DNA of 16,833 nt from JANQLU01 sp964434955 (GTDB lineage Bacteria; Planctomycetota; Planctomycetia; Pirellulales; Pirellulaceae), in the NCBI GenBank assembly GCA_964434955.1, contig CAYSXI010000115.1:1-16833 (forward strand). The letters are read 5' to 3'. The translations under genes and the position numbers were made by a program. This document shows positions 1-8,014 of this stretch, in pieces. Below the pieces are notes generated by a model. The model saw nothing but the letters and a program-made list of their open reading frames with translations. It made no database searches and had not been told where the DNA came from. Numbering within the stretch: the stretch's first letter is position 1; every line of letters begins with the position of its first letter.

Positions 1-1
1 T

Positions 2-952
2 GATTCGTCACGAATTGCTCTCAAGGATCATCAATCCGGGCAAACGCGTTCCGTCGAATTCGATTTCCTGATTGGTGCCGACGGCGGTGGCTCACGTGTT
101 CGGGCGGAGATCATTGCCAGGACAGGCGGGCATTGTGATGCGGATATGCTGGATCATGACTACAAGGAATTGGAAATTCCGGCTGGGCCCGATGGAGCGT
201 TCCTGATCGAAAAGGAAGCCTTGCACATTTGGCCGCGGGGCGGATACATGTTGATCGCCTTGCCCAATTTGGATGGCAGCTTCACGGTCACCCTGTTTTT
301 GCCTTCGCAAGGCGAACCATCGTTTCAACAACTAATGGATCGTGAGAACGTCACGAAATTCTTCCAGGAGCAGTTTCCGAGTGCCGTGGAGCACATCCCC
401 GAATTGGCCGATGATTTCTTTGCAAATCCCACCGGAGAGTTGGGCACCATTCGTTGTTTCCCCTGGCTTTCTGATCGAGCCATGTTGATCGGCGACGCGG
501 CCCACGCCATCGTCCCCTTCCACGGGCAAGGGATGAATTGCGGCTTCGAAGACTGTGCGAAATTCAATCAATTGCTGGATCATCATAACGATGATTGGCC
601 GGCCGCTTGTGACGCGTTTCAGCATCAGCGAAAACCAAATGCCGATGCGATCGCCGATATGGCAATCGACAATTACACGATCATGCGAGACTCGGTCAGC
701 GACCCCGTGTTCCAACAGAAGAAGGAATGGGGCTTCGAGTTTGAAAAGCAATTCCCCAAGCAGTTTATTCCGCGCTATTCGATGGTCATGTTCCACGACA
801 TCCCCTATGCCGAGGCACTGCATCGTGGAAATATCCAGGACTCGATCCTGACCGATTTTTTAAAGGCCCGTCTGGAGGACGAACAGGCGGCCGAGGAAAT
901 GGCCATCCGGCGAATTCATGCGGAGCTTTCGCCTCTGGAATTTGCATTTTGA
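2..952 (+). CDS. kmo: Kynurenine 3-monooxygenase (KMO), 3' part; gene begins before the window
   Basis: FAD- and NADPH-dependent hydroxylase that turns L-kynurenine into 3-hydroxykynurenine. The open frame runs from base 2 to the TGA at 950-952 (316 residues visible, against about 450-460 for the family), so the N-terminal FAD-binding GxGxxG region lies outside. The second flavin motif GADGG..RVR is at visible residues 25-34. The third, GDAAHAIVPFHGQGMN followed by GFEDC, begins at residue 164 and is close to the KMO signature. The later NY..MRDSVSD and FIPRYSMV.FHDIPYAEA stretches are also KMO-specific and separate it from generic PHBH-type hydroxylases. Its last 37 bases overlap the end of the convergent tryptophan dioxygenase gene, whose product supplies its substrate via formylkynurenine. 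Kynureninase and formamidase are not in view. Family assignment is firm; the role (NAD synthesis or tryptophan breakdown) is inference. Confidence 0.93.
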   Translation, partial: DSSRIALKDHQSGQTRSVEFDFLIGADGGGSRVRAEIIARTGGHCDADMLDHDYKELEIPAGPDGAFLIEKEALHIWPRGGYMLIALPNLDGSFTVTLFLPSQGEPSFQQLMDRENVTKFFQEQFPSAVEHIPELADDFFANPTGELGTIRCFPWLSDRAMLIGDAAHAIVPFHGQGMNCGFEDCAKFNQLLDHHNDDWPAACDAFQHQRKPNADAIADMAIDNYTIMRDSVSDPVFQQKKEWGFEFEKQFPKQFIPRYSMVMFHDIPYAEALHRGNIQDSILTDFLKARLEDEQAAEEMAIRRIHAELSPLEFAF

Positions 953-2040
953 CCGGAAAAGTGAAAGCCCAACGAACGCTTGAGCTCATCCGGTAGCTGC
1001 GGCAGATCCGAACGCGGAATCAAGAAAGTCGCCAAATTGTAAAAGTCGAGGAAGACGCGATTCTGCTGGGTGGTCTGATTGAGATATTCGTGGCCGGAAG
1101 AACCTCCCGTTCCAATCTTGGTGCCCAACATCCGTTGTACCATCAATGCGTGCCGCGATCGCCAGCGAGTAAGCGACTCGTCGATTTCGACCAGCAACGT
1201 CAAAAAACGAAATGGTAGATGGAGCATGGGTTCGTCCCGATAAAGGTGGATGAACAATGCCGCTTGAAAGGAACGATGTTCAAGCCGGAAACTGCCCTGC
1301 TCTTTCAGTTTCTGAAACTTGGATTCGTCAAAAAGTGAGTCGAAGCGTACTCGAGTTGCTTCCAGATCCATCAACTGAAAGTTTCGTTCACGTTCAGAAA
1401 CAGCCGGATTGTTGGCAATGATTTTCTCATCGGAGGCCAACATTTTGTCGACACATTTTTCAAACTGTTTCCAGAAATCAAACTCGCCAAAATTCAGGAA
1501 TGGCATTCGGGCCAACCATTTGTCAGTTAGCTCCAGGAGCGTAGGCGCCTGCTCAATTTCGGCCAGGTAATTCTGATCCTCTTCGGAAAGTCGTGACTTG
1601 ATGAACTCTTTGTCAGCCGGAATCCGGTTGTTGCGTTTGACACCCAGGCGAATTTCGATTTCCTTGAACTGAATACTTTGAAATCCAGAAGCAGGTACCA
1701 GCAGGTCGCGAAATTCCAGGAAATCGAGTGGCGTCATGGTTTCCATCACATCGATTTGCCCCAGAAGTAGCTGTTGAATCGTGAGGATTCGATCCAGCCT
1801 CGAGTTGACCATCGCCATGCTTTTGTCGTCGACTTGAGGCCGATTAAACGTGGCCAACACCGACGACAACTCATGGATGATTTGCTTGAACCAGAGTTCG
1901 TAGGCCTGGTGCGTGATCACGAAAAGCATCTCATCGTGGGCCAATTTGCCGTGCTCAAAACTTTTCAGGTTTTGCGCCGACAGAATCTTGTCGAGTTCAA
2001 GATAATCCTTGTAGTAGACGTTTCCCGGCCCGCTGCTCAT
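916..2040 (-). CDS. kynA: Tryptophan 2,3-dioxygenase, long animal-like form
   Basis: Haem dioxygenase that opens the indole ring of L-tryptophan to give N-formylkynurenine, the first step of the kynurenine pathway. The protein has 374 residues. ITHQAYELWFKQI (about 42-54) holds the active-site His44. ETMTPLDFLEFRDLL..ASGFQS (100-122) holds the substrate-contacting Arg111. WRSRHALMVQRMLG (293-306) holds the expected axial haem ligand His297, followed by GTGGSSG (310-316). From memory these blocks and the spacing between them match human TDO better than the shorter (about 280-300 residue) proteobacterial enzymes. In particular there is a helical segment at roughly 190-265 ending in FR..HRSFQAALFIHLYRDEP. 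The ATG is preceded by GAGGGA at good spacing. Convergent with kmo, overlapping it by 37 bases. Confidence 0.96.
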   Translation of the reverse strand: MSSGPGNVYYKDYLELDKILSAQNLKSFEHGKLAHDEMLFVITHQAYELWFKQIIHELSSVLATFNRPQVDDKSMAMVNSRLDRILTIQQLLLGQIDVMETMTPLDFLEFRDLLVPASGFQSIQFKEIEIRLGVKRNNRIPADKEFIKSRLSEEDQNYLAEIEQAPTLLELTDKWLARMPFLNFGEFDFWKQFEKCVDKMLASDEKIIANNPAVSERERNFQLMDLEATRVRFDSLFDESKFQKLKEQGSFRLEHRSFQAALFIHLYRDEPMLHLPFRFLTLLVEIDESLTRWRSRHALMVQRMLGTKIGTGGSSGHEYLNQTTQQNRVFLDFYNLATFLIPRSDLPQLPDELKRSLGFHFSGQNANSRGESSA

Positions 2041-2372
2041 GAGATCCCTCGGTCAAAACAGGCAGACCGGGCCGGTAAAAATCGGATGATCCCCAAACGT
2101 TGGGCCGGACCTTGAATTCGCCACGCGAGACTGCCTTCGGGCTCAATATAGCCCCCAGGATTCGTAGGCGAAACCGCATCCCAACGGTATGCGGAATAAC
2201 AAACGGTCGGGAAAAACCGATTATGAGGGCTCCAATTCGGTCATCAGATTCGGAATCCCCCCGAATTCCTTGAATCGTTTCACCTCCCTAAATAGTCTGG
2301 GATTTGACCCTTTACTTTTCGCCTGATCCGAACTGTCTGTCGCAAAGTTTCCGCGCGCAGCATATCCATTCA
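2041..2372. other. Divergent intergenic region between TDO and the polysaccharide cluster
   Basis: This 332-base spacer separates the start of the dioxygenase gene (-) from the first glycosyltransferase (+), so promoters for both must lie here. A TTGACC hexamer at 2304-2309 could be a -35 box, but I see no good -10 at the right distance. A TTG at 2304 opens the glycosyltransferase frame earlier, yet those extra 23 residues do not look like part of a GT2 domain. A 60-codon frame on the minus strand (2221-2403) has no protein-like character. No RNA gene recognised. Confidence 0.5.
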
Positions 2373-3176
2373 ATGAACACGGCTGTAAAGCAATCTGAAT
2401 CACCCTTCCTCGAGGAGCGTCAACGCGCCAATAAATCTTCTGAGGAATCCAGGGTTTCGATTGTCATCCCCTGCTTCAACGAAAGCGAAAGCGTTGAGAA
2501 TCTGGCCAAACGACTGGAAGTTGCGATCGTCGACTTTCCGCAAACCGCAATCGAATTTGTATTGGTCGACGATGGGAGCACGGATGACACACGCGAACGA
2601 CTGAAAGAAGCCTTCGCTGATTTCGAATCGGTGCAAATACTTTCCGATGGAATCAATCGAGGTGTGATGGGCGCGATCTTGCATGGAATTGCCCACGCTC
2701 AATTCCCGATCGTTTGTTCGATGGACTCCGACTGCACCTATGCCCCCGAAGACATCCAAAAATTGCTGGACCAATTGGATGAAGAAACGTCGATGGTGAT
2801 TGGCTCGCCCTATCATCGGCTCGCAAAGGTTTTCAATATTCCGGCTTGGCGTATTCAGCTTTCCAAGTTTGCAAATCGACTTTATCGATTCCTCCTCAAG
2901 CCAAAACTCACTTGTTACACCAGTTGTTTCCGCGCCTATCGAAGGGAGCACGTTGTCCCGATCGAGTTGAATGAAAACGGATATGCCGGAACGGTGGAAA
3001 TGGTTTGGGCGCTCGAATCGTTGCCCAAGAAAATTGTTGAATGCCCGGTCGACTTGAACGTACGAAAGTTCGGCGAATCAAAACTGAAACTGATTCCGGT
3101 GGTTCGCAAGCATCTCACATTGATGTTCGCCATCGCGATTCGAAAAATTCTCAACCAAAAACACTCCAAACGATAA
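2373..3176 (+). CDS. Family 2 glycosyltransferase (GT-A, dolichyl-phosphate-sugar synthase-like)
   Basis: Transfers a sugar from an activated donor to a lipid or saccharide acceptor; exact substrates unknown. From the ATG at 2373 it has 267 residues. VSIVIPCFNESES (28-40) is the typical GT2 first strand, LVDDGSTDDT (64-73) the nucleotide-binding loop, and CSMDSDCTYAPEDI (115-128) carries the metal-binding DxD (Asp118, Asp120). The C-terminal part (FRAYRR..., KFGESKLKL) resembles polyprenyl-phosphate sugar synthases, but no C-terminal hydrophobic helix pair is evident, so it is probably soluble or peripheral. A TTG at 2304 would add 23 residues without GT2 likeness; I prefer the ATG. First of five same-strand genes; the next starts 22 bases after its stop, which suggests co-transcription. 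Confidence 0.88.
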   Translation: MNTAVKQSESPFLEERQRANKSSEESRVSIVIPCFNESESVENLAKRLEVAIVDFPQTAIEFVLVDDGSTDDTRERLKEAFADFESVQILSDGINRGVMGAILHGIAHAQFPIVCSMDSDCTYAPEDIQKLLDQLDEETSMVIGSPYHRLAKVFNIPAWRIQLSKFANRLYRFLLKPKLTCYTSCFRAYRREHVVPIELNENGYAGTVEMVWALESLPKKIVECPVDLNVRKFGESKLKLIPVVRKHLTLMFAIAIRKILNQKHSKR

Positions 3177-3198
3177 CCTACTGCAGCGAGATTTCACC

Positions 3199-4425
3199 AT
3201 GAATGTTCAACCCGAAGTGCAGATTAAGCTTCCTTCTGATCAAGACGCATCCGGTCGTACGCTGGGTGACGAAGAGATCAAGTTGGTCGCCGAGTCAATT
3301 GAAAGTGGTACCCTTACAAGCACCAAAGGCAAGTTCGTCAAACAATTTGAACAAGAATTTGCCGAGTTGGTCGGCGTGAAGAAGAGTTACGCGTGCACGA
3401 GCGGAACTGCAGCTCTCCACACGGCGTATGCCGCCATCGACCCAGAGCCGGGCGATGAGTTTATCACCACGTCCATCACCGACATGGGAGCGCTGACGCC
3501 GATCCTTTACCAGGGCGCGATTCCTGTGTTCGCGGATGTCGATCCGAAGTCGCTCAACGTGACGGCCGAGACCATCGAGAAAGCAATCACCGAACGCACG
3601 AAAGCGATTGTCGTGACGCACTTGTTCGGTTGCCCTTGCAACATGCATGAAATCATGGAGGTGGCAAAAGCGAAACAGATTCCCGTGATTGAAGATTGTG
3701 CGCAGGCCTTTCTAGCCGAACACCAAGGGCAGCAGATTGGGACGATCGGCGACATCGGTTGTTTCAGCCTGCAACAGGGAAAACATATCACAACCGGGGA
3801 AGGCGGCGTCGTGACGTCGAATGATGAACACTTTGCTCGCCGCATGTTTCTGTTTATCAACAAGGCTTGGGGATATGGTGACGAGAAACCGGATCACTAT
3901 TTCCTCGCTCTGAACTACCGAATGAACGAGATCACAGGCGCGGTCGCGCTTGCACAACTCCACAAACTCAATCACTCGGTATCCGATCGCGTGGCCAACG
4001 CAGACAAGCTTTCCGAAATGTTGGCTGGCATCGAGGGAATCGAAACGCCCAAGCCGCTGGCAGGAGACGTCCATACTTATTGGAAGTATTGTCTCAACGT
4101 CGATGGCAACAAGATCAAAGGCGGATCAGACGCCTTGGCGAAGTACATGCGGGAAGAGCACGGTGTATTCTCTGCGCCACGCTACATTCGCAAGCCAGCG
4201 TTCGAATGCGAGATTTTCCGTGACCAACGAACCTTCGGAAACAGCCGTTTCCCCTTTACGCATGCGAGTGACTCGGCCGTCGACTACGCAGCCGAAAAGT
4301 TTGAAGGTACTTACCAAGGCCTCGAGTCCATTTTGGTGCTGCCTTGGAATGAAGGTTACAACGCCGAACACGTCAACTACATCGCGGCAGCCATCAAAAA
4401 CGGCGTCGCGAGTCTATCCCAATAA
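3199..4425 (+). CDS. DegT/DnrJ/EryC1/StrS family PLP-dependent sugar aminotransferase
   Basis: Expected to move an amino group, usually from glutamate or glutamine, onto a keto-sugar nucleotide or keto-cyclitol. The protein has 408 residues. TSGTAALHTAY (68-77) binds the PLP phosphate; IEDCAQAF (164-171) holds Asp166, which pairs with the pyridine nitrogen; FSLQQGKHITTGEGG (189-203) holds the Schiff-base Lys195. NYRMNEITGAVALAQL is the family's later signature. The ITDMGALTPILYQGAIPVFADVD segment belongs to a sub-branch I cannot name with certainty. With the adjacent oxidoreductase and acyltransferase it fits a WbpE-like role (3-amino sugar formation), but a cyclitol or other keto-sugar substrate is possible. 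The start ATG has only a weak GCGAGA upstream. Confidence 0.92.
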   Translation: MNVQPEVQIKLPSDQDASGRTLGDEEIKLVAESIESGTLTSTKGKFVKQFEQEFAELVGVKKSYACTSGTAALHTAYAAIDPEPGDEFITTSITDMGALTPILYQGAIPVFADVDPKSLNVTAETIEKAITERTKAIVVTHLFGCPCNMHEIMEVAKAKQIPVIEDCAQAFLAEHQGQQIGTIGDIGCFSLQQGKHITTGEGGVVTSNDEHFARRMFLFINKAWGYGDEKPDHYFLALNYRMNEITGAVALAQLHKLNHSVSDRVANADKLSEMLAGIEGIETPKPLAGDVHTYWKYCLNVDGNKIKGGSDALAKYMREEHGVFSAPRYIRKPAFECEIFRDQRTFGNSRFPFTHASDSAVDYAAEKFEGTYQGLESILVLPWNEGYNAEHVNYIAAAIKNGVASLSQ

Positions 4426-4457
4426 GGTCCTTTCAACGATTCAGCGAGACGAACATC

Positions 4458-5471
4458 ATGACTACTTCACCAAAAAAAATCGGGATCGTCGGAACAGGAG
4501 CGATTGCCGGTGCCTACTCCCTGGCGTTTGAGAATACCGATAAAGCCGTTTTGGTCGCGGCGGCCGACATCGATCCTGCTGCCGCACACGCATACGCCAG
4601 CAAGCACGATGCGAAAGCTTTTGAGAGCTTGGAAGACATGATCGACCAAGCGGAATTGGACGGGGTGATCATCAGCACACCCCCCGTGCTGCACAATCAG
4701 CATGTCTTGGCCTGCGCGGAAAAAGGTCTGCACATTATGTGCGAAAAACCCGTTTCCGTTGATTCGGAAAACGCCATGCAGATGATTGAATCGGCCAAGC
4801 AAAACCAGGTCCTCTTTACGATGGCCTCGAAGTTTCGATTCGTCGAAGACATCGCCAAAGCCAAGAAACTGGTTGAGCAAGGCGTTATTGGTGACCTTGT
4901 GTTGTTCGAAAATGCTTTCACGTCAAACGTGGACATGACGAAACGCTGGAATTCGAACCCGGCCATCAGTGGTGGTGGGGTGCTGATTGACAATGGCACT
5001 CATTCGCTTGACATCATGCGGTACTTCCTGGGAACCCTAGTCCGCGTCAAAGCCGTCGAGTGTCAAAGGATTCAGGATATCGTCGTTGATGACACGGTTC
5101 GCGTCTTCGTTGAAACCGAATGTGGCGTTGTTGGCAATATCGATCTTTCGTGGAGCATCAACAAGGAGTTGCCGACGTTTGTTAGCCTGTTTGGCTCCGA
5201 GGGAACCTTGCATGTCGGCTGGCAGCAGTCGAAATACAAACGAACGGGTGACAAAGATTGGACCGTGTTTGGAACCGGCTACGACAAGGTAGCGGCGTTC
5301 AAAAACCAGATCGAAAACTTTGTTGACGCGATGGACGGAAAGGCCAAGCTGGTTGTTCAGCCGGAAGACGCGCTGGCGTCGGTTCACGCCGTCGAAGCAG
5401 CTTATGAATCAATGCGTACATCGAATTGGCAGATGATTGGAAAGACTTCCGAAACCAGTCCAGTGTTGTAG
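4458..5471 (+). CDS. Gfo/Idh/MocA family NAD(P)-dependent oxidoreductase
   Basis: Oxidises or reduces a sugar or sugar nucleotide with NAD(P). It has 337 residues. An N-terminal Rossmann fold shows GIVGTGAIAG (9-18), and the family's EKP motif is CEKPVSV (95-101) with Lys97, the usual catalytic or proton-relay lysine. GGGVLIDNGTHSLDIMRYFLG in the C-terminal domain matches the conserved G-G-x-L-x-D-x-x-x-H-x-x-D pattern around the active-site histidine. It starts 32 bases after the aminotransferase and ends 8 bases before the preferred start of the acyltransferase. This order suggests a WbpB-like step, making the 3-keto intermediate that the aminotransferase uses. No secretion (Tat) signal is present, unlike many planctomycete members of this family, so it should be cytoplasmic. 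Confidence 0.92.
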   Translation: MTTSPKKIGIVGTGAIAGAYSLAFENTDKAVLVAAADIDPAAAHAYASKHDAKAFESLEDMIDQAELDGVIISTPPVLHNQHVLACAEKGLHIMCEKPVSVDSENAMQMIESAKQNQVLFTMASKFRFVEDIAKAKKLVEQGVIGDLVLFENAFTSNVDMTKRWNSNPAISGGGVLIDNGTHSLDIMRYFLGTLVRVKAVECQRIQDIVVDDTVRVFVETECGVVGNIDLSWSINKELPTFVSLFGSEGTLHVGWQQSKYKRTGDKDWTVFGTGYDKVAAFKNQIENFVDAMDGKAKLVVQPEDALASVHAVEAAYESMRTSNWQMIGKTSETSPVL

Positions 5472-5479
5472 GCAACACC

Positions 5480-6118
5480 ATGTCGACCATCGGAAACGAA
5501 TCGGTATTTATCCACGATACAGCAATTGTTGAAGACGGTGTCCGCCTGGGCGAAGGAACACGTGTATTCGACAACGTTCACATCCGGCACGACGCGGTGC
5601 TCGGCGAAAGTTGTATCGTCGGCGGGAAATCACTGATTGCCTACGAAGTGAACATCGGAAACCGAGTCAAAATCAATTCCAATGTTTACATTTGCTACGG
5701 CGTTAACATTGAAGATGGAGTGATGGTAAGTGCGGGAACGATTTTCACCAACGATCACTTTCCTCGCGCAACAACACCCGACCTCAAGCAACTTCGCAGT
5801 TCGGATCCGGACGAAGAAACTCGTTTTACCAATGTGCGTTGTGGAGCGACCATCGGAGCCGGTTGTCTTGTTGGAAGCAATCTGGAAATCGGTCGCTTTG
5901 CGATGGTAGGAATGGGCAGCATTGTGACCCGTTCCGTTCCCGACTTTCACCTGGCCCTTGGCTCGCCCGCCAAAAGTGTCGGCGTCGTTTGCCGTTGCGG
6001 TCCGCTCCTAAGCCGATTTTCCGATATCAAGGACTATCCAGCCGAATTCAGTTGCGACGGGTGTGAAAAGGCATATCACGTTGATGAAAAATGGAACGTG
6101 ACGGAAACGGAAATTTGA
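5480..6118 (+). CDS. Left-handed beta-helix N-acyltransferase (WbpD/WlbB-like) with Cys-rich C-terminal tail
   Basis: Predicted to acetylate the amino group of a sugar nucleotide from acetyl-CoA. From the ATG at 5480 it has 212 residues. Imperfect hexapeptide repeats run from about residue 10 to 165 (for example IVEDGV, VRLGEG, VNIGNR, VNIEDG, ATIGAG, LEIGRF), predicting a trimeric left-handed beta-helix. FTNDHFPRA (89-97) matches the loop with the catalytic-region Asn/Asp/His of the WbpD class. SPAKSVGVVCRCG is the usual end of the helix. A tail with Cys171-x-Cys173 and Cys192-x-x-Cys195 follows and could bind zinc. An ATG at 5426 would overlap the previous gene by 46 bases and adds residues unlike the family, so I prefer 5480. 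Probably the acetylation step after the aminotransferase. Confidence 0.9.
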   Translation: MSTIGNESVFIHDTAIVEDGVRLGEGTRVFDNVHIRHDAVLGESCIVGGKSLIAYEVNIGNRVKINSNVYICYGVNIEDGVMVSAGTIFTNDHFPRATTPDLKQLRSSDPDEETRFTNVRCGATIGAGCLVGSNLEIGRFAMVGMGSIVTRSVPDFHLALGSPAKSVGVVCRCGPLLSRFSDIKDYPAEFSCDGCEKAYHVDEKWNVTETEI

Positions 6119-6179
6119 CCTGACCAATGGTTTCGATTTGGCCTGGCAGAGTCACGAAAACTCGGAAGTGCCTTCCTCA

Positions 6180-7172
6180 ATGAATACCGCAACCAAAAAA
6201 AATATCGCCAGTGTTTCGCTCGACCTCGACAATAAATGGTCTTACTTGAAAACCCATGGCGACGCTGGTTGGGACCAGTTTCCCTCCTACCTCGACATTG
6301 TCGTGCCCCGATTCCTGGAAATCTTCGACGAAAGGCAATTCAAGATTACCGTGTTCGTGGTGGGCCAGGACGCCGCCATTGAATCCAATTGGTCCCCATT
6401 GAGATCGATTGCAACGGCCGGTCATGAAATCGGTAATCATTCCTTTCATCACGAGCCGTGGCTGCACCTGTATTCGCGCGACCAATTGGTCGAAGAATTC
6501 GAGCGGAGCGAAGTCGCCATACGGGAAGCCACCGGAGAAACAACGCGAGGGTTTCGCGGTCCGGGTTTCAGCTTATCCGACGATGTTCTTGGCGTGTTGA
6601 CCGAACGCGGCTACGAATATGACGGAACCATTTTCCCGACTTACCTTGGGCCGTTGGCGAGAGCTTACTATTTTCTTCGCTCAAACATGTCGAAAGAAGA
6701 AAGGCAGAAACGGAAGGCGTTGTTTGGGCGCCTCAGTGATGGCCTGCGGCCAAACCGACCCTTTCAATGGAAATCCGAAGGCGCGAAGGGGCTGATCGAA
6801 ATTCCGGTGACGACCATGCCGATTCTCAAGTTGCCAATTCACACAAGTTACATTCTGTACTTGGCCAAGTTTTCTCGAATGGCAGCCAAGATGTACTTTT
6901 GGAAAGCCATTTCGCTTTGCCGGCTATTTCGTTTGGAGCCTTCGCTGTTGTTGCATCCCTTGGATTTCTTGGGAAAAGAGGATGACGCCGATTTGAGCTT
7001 CTTTCCAGCGATGGATCTCCGCGTCGATTACAAGCTATCGATTGTGAACGAGGTTCTTGGGCTAATGCAGAAACACTATCAACTCGTGCCAATGCGTGAA
7101 CATGCAAAACTCGCCGGGCAACGAAGCCTGGGCGAGCGTGATGTGTCGATGGTTCGGCCGGCCGTTTCATAA
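6180..7172 (+). CDS. Polysaccharide deacetylase (NodB-homology, CE4-like)
   Basis: Metal-dependent hydrolase expected to remove N- or O-acetyl groups from a sugar polymer or a lipid-linked saccharide. From the ATG at 6180 it has 330 residues. SLDLDN (13-18) stands where NodB motif 1 places its metal-binding and catalytic aspartates. AGHEIGNHSFHH (80-91) is motif 2 with His87 and His91 as metal ligands. RGFRGPGFS is motif 3, and LLLHPLDFL near the C terminus holds the last conserved His. No signal peptide is visible, which suggests a cytoplasmic substrate such as a lipid-linked precursor. A TTG at 6138 would extend it by 14 unconvincing residues. It is the last gene of the polysaccharide run and converges on a minus-strand gene 22 bases away. 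Confidence 0.9.
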   Translation: MNTATKKNIASVSLDLDNKWSYLKTHGDAGWDQFPSYLDIVVPRFLEIFDERQFKITVFVVGQDAAIESNWSPLRSIATAGHEIGNHSFHHEPWLHLYSRDQLVEEFERSEVAIREATGETTRGFRGPGFSLSDDVLGVLTERGYEYDGTIFPTYLGPLARAYYFLRSNMSKEERQKRKALFGRLSDGLRPNRPFQWKSEGAKGLIEIPVTTMPILKLPIHTSYILYLAKFSRMAAKMYFWKAISLCRLFRLEPSLLLHPLDFLGKEDDADLSFFPAMDLRVDYKLSIVNEVLGLMQKHYQLVPMREHAKLAGQRSLGERDVSMVRPAVS

Positions 7173-7194
7173 GGGAACGCGCCGAGCGGGATGG

Positions 7195-7761
7195 CTATTT
7201 TCCCCGCGGGATGTAACGCGGGTAGGGCGGATCAAGTTTGATCGGGGCTGTCAAACCGTGCAGATCTTCCCACTCTTCGCGTTCTTCCTCGGATGCATAA
7301 AACTGCAGCCATGCGTCTTCTTCCAAACGGCTATCGATACACTGCCAATTCAAAAAGTTTCCGGGCAGCTGAATCTTCTTCTCTTCGGCCGACATGATGT
7401 CGCGAACAATCAGGCAGTAAAGCTCACGGTCCGAAAGGTGTTCCGTGAATTGAAGCGCGATTCCTTTTTCGAAAAGCATCAGGATGACCGTGTTCAGGAT
7501 CTCGGATAGTTGGAGATCCGTCAGCTCCTGAGGCGCCGGAAGCTGCAACTCCGGTTCGAACCAGTTTCGAATCGGTAGCACAGGTGCTTTTTCCCAGGCC
7601 AGCATGGCCGTCAGGAATGCGTTCTCGACGCGAGTCGGCATCCTTCGTGTATCGATGAGCGCGACCGATTCGTCGACGTAGGGTTCCATCTCCTGACGCA
7701 ATTGGGCATTCAGCAACAGGTGTTCGACTTCGGTCATGTTTTGGTATTCGTCTGTAAACAT
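7195..7761 (-). CDS. Hypothetical protein, 188 residues, acidic and soluble
   Basis: I do not recognise a family. The frame from the ATG at 7761 gives MFTDEYQNMTEVEHLL..., a helical, Glu/Leu-rich N-terminal part. A TTG at 7791 would add ten weak residues, and an internal ATG at 7737 is also possible. Visible traits: about 188 residues, no signal peptide or membrane segment, several Trp (NWFEPEL, NWQCIDSRLEEDAWLQFY), an acidic EEEREEWEDLHGL stretch and a Pro-rich end (LDPPYPRYIPRGK). Amino-acid composition and codon use look like a real gene. No Shine-Dalgarno is evident. It stands alone: the deacetylase converges on it 22 bases away, and the dCTP deaminase gene upstream on the same strand is 463 bases off. 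Confidence 0.7.
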   Translation of the reverse strand: MFTDEYQNMTEVEHLLLNAQLRQEMEPYVDESVALIDTRRMPTRVENAFLTAMLAWEKAPVLPIRNWFEPELQLPAPQELTDLQLSEILNTVILMLFEKGIALQFTEHLSDRELYCLIVRDIMSAEEKKIQLPGNFLNWQCIDSRLEEDAWLQFYASEEEREEWEDLHGLTAPIKLDPPYPRYIPRGK

Positions 7762-7987
7762 TGTTCGTCTGGCGATCGAGTTCGGGGCCAAGGATTGAGG
7801 GTAACGAAACGAAGAGGCGAATCACGGTTGGGCTTGGGTGGTCCGCACCCGGTGGCCGCTCCCCGTTTGTTCCGCAAAAGTCTATCGAGGAAGCCGAGAA
7901 CGAAAAGGAGATTCTTTAGCAGAAACCAAGGAAAAAAATTCCAAATTCAATCCGGATTCGTATCTTTTGGAATAAGCGCCAGAGTTT

Positions 7988-8002
7988 GAAGTCACGGACT
8001 TC
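7988..8002. repeat. Short perfect inverted repeat (6-bp stem, 3-nt loop)
   Basis: GAAGTC-acg-GACTTC, a perfect six-pair stem with a three-base loop. It lies 13 bases before a larger hairpin in the spacer downstream of dcd. No T-run follows on either strand, so it is not a classical terminator by itself. Confidence 0.45.
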
Positions 8003-8014
8003 CCAATCGTTAAA

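Noticed and set aside
2221..2403. 60-codon minus-strand frame upstream of the GT2 gene
   Set aside because: Overlaps the start of the glycosyltransferase, no ribosome site, product not protein-like.
5426..5479. Upstream ATG for the acyltransferase
   Set aside because: Would overlap the oxidoreductase by 46 bases, and the added 18 residues are simply its shifted frame; family homology starts at the 5480 Met.
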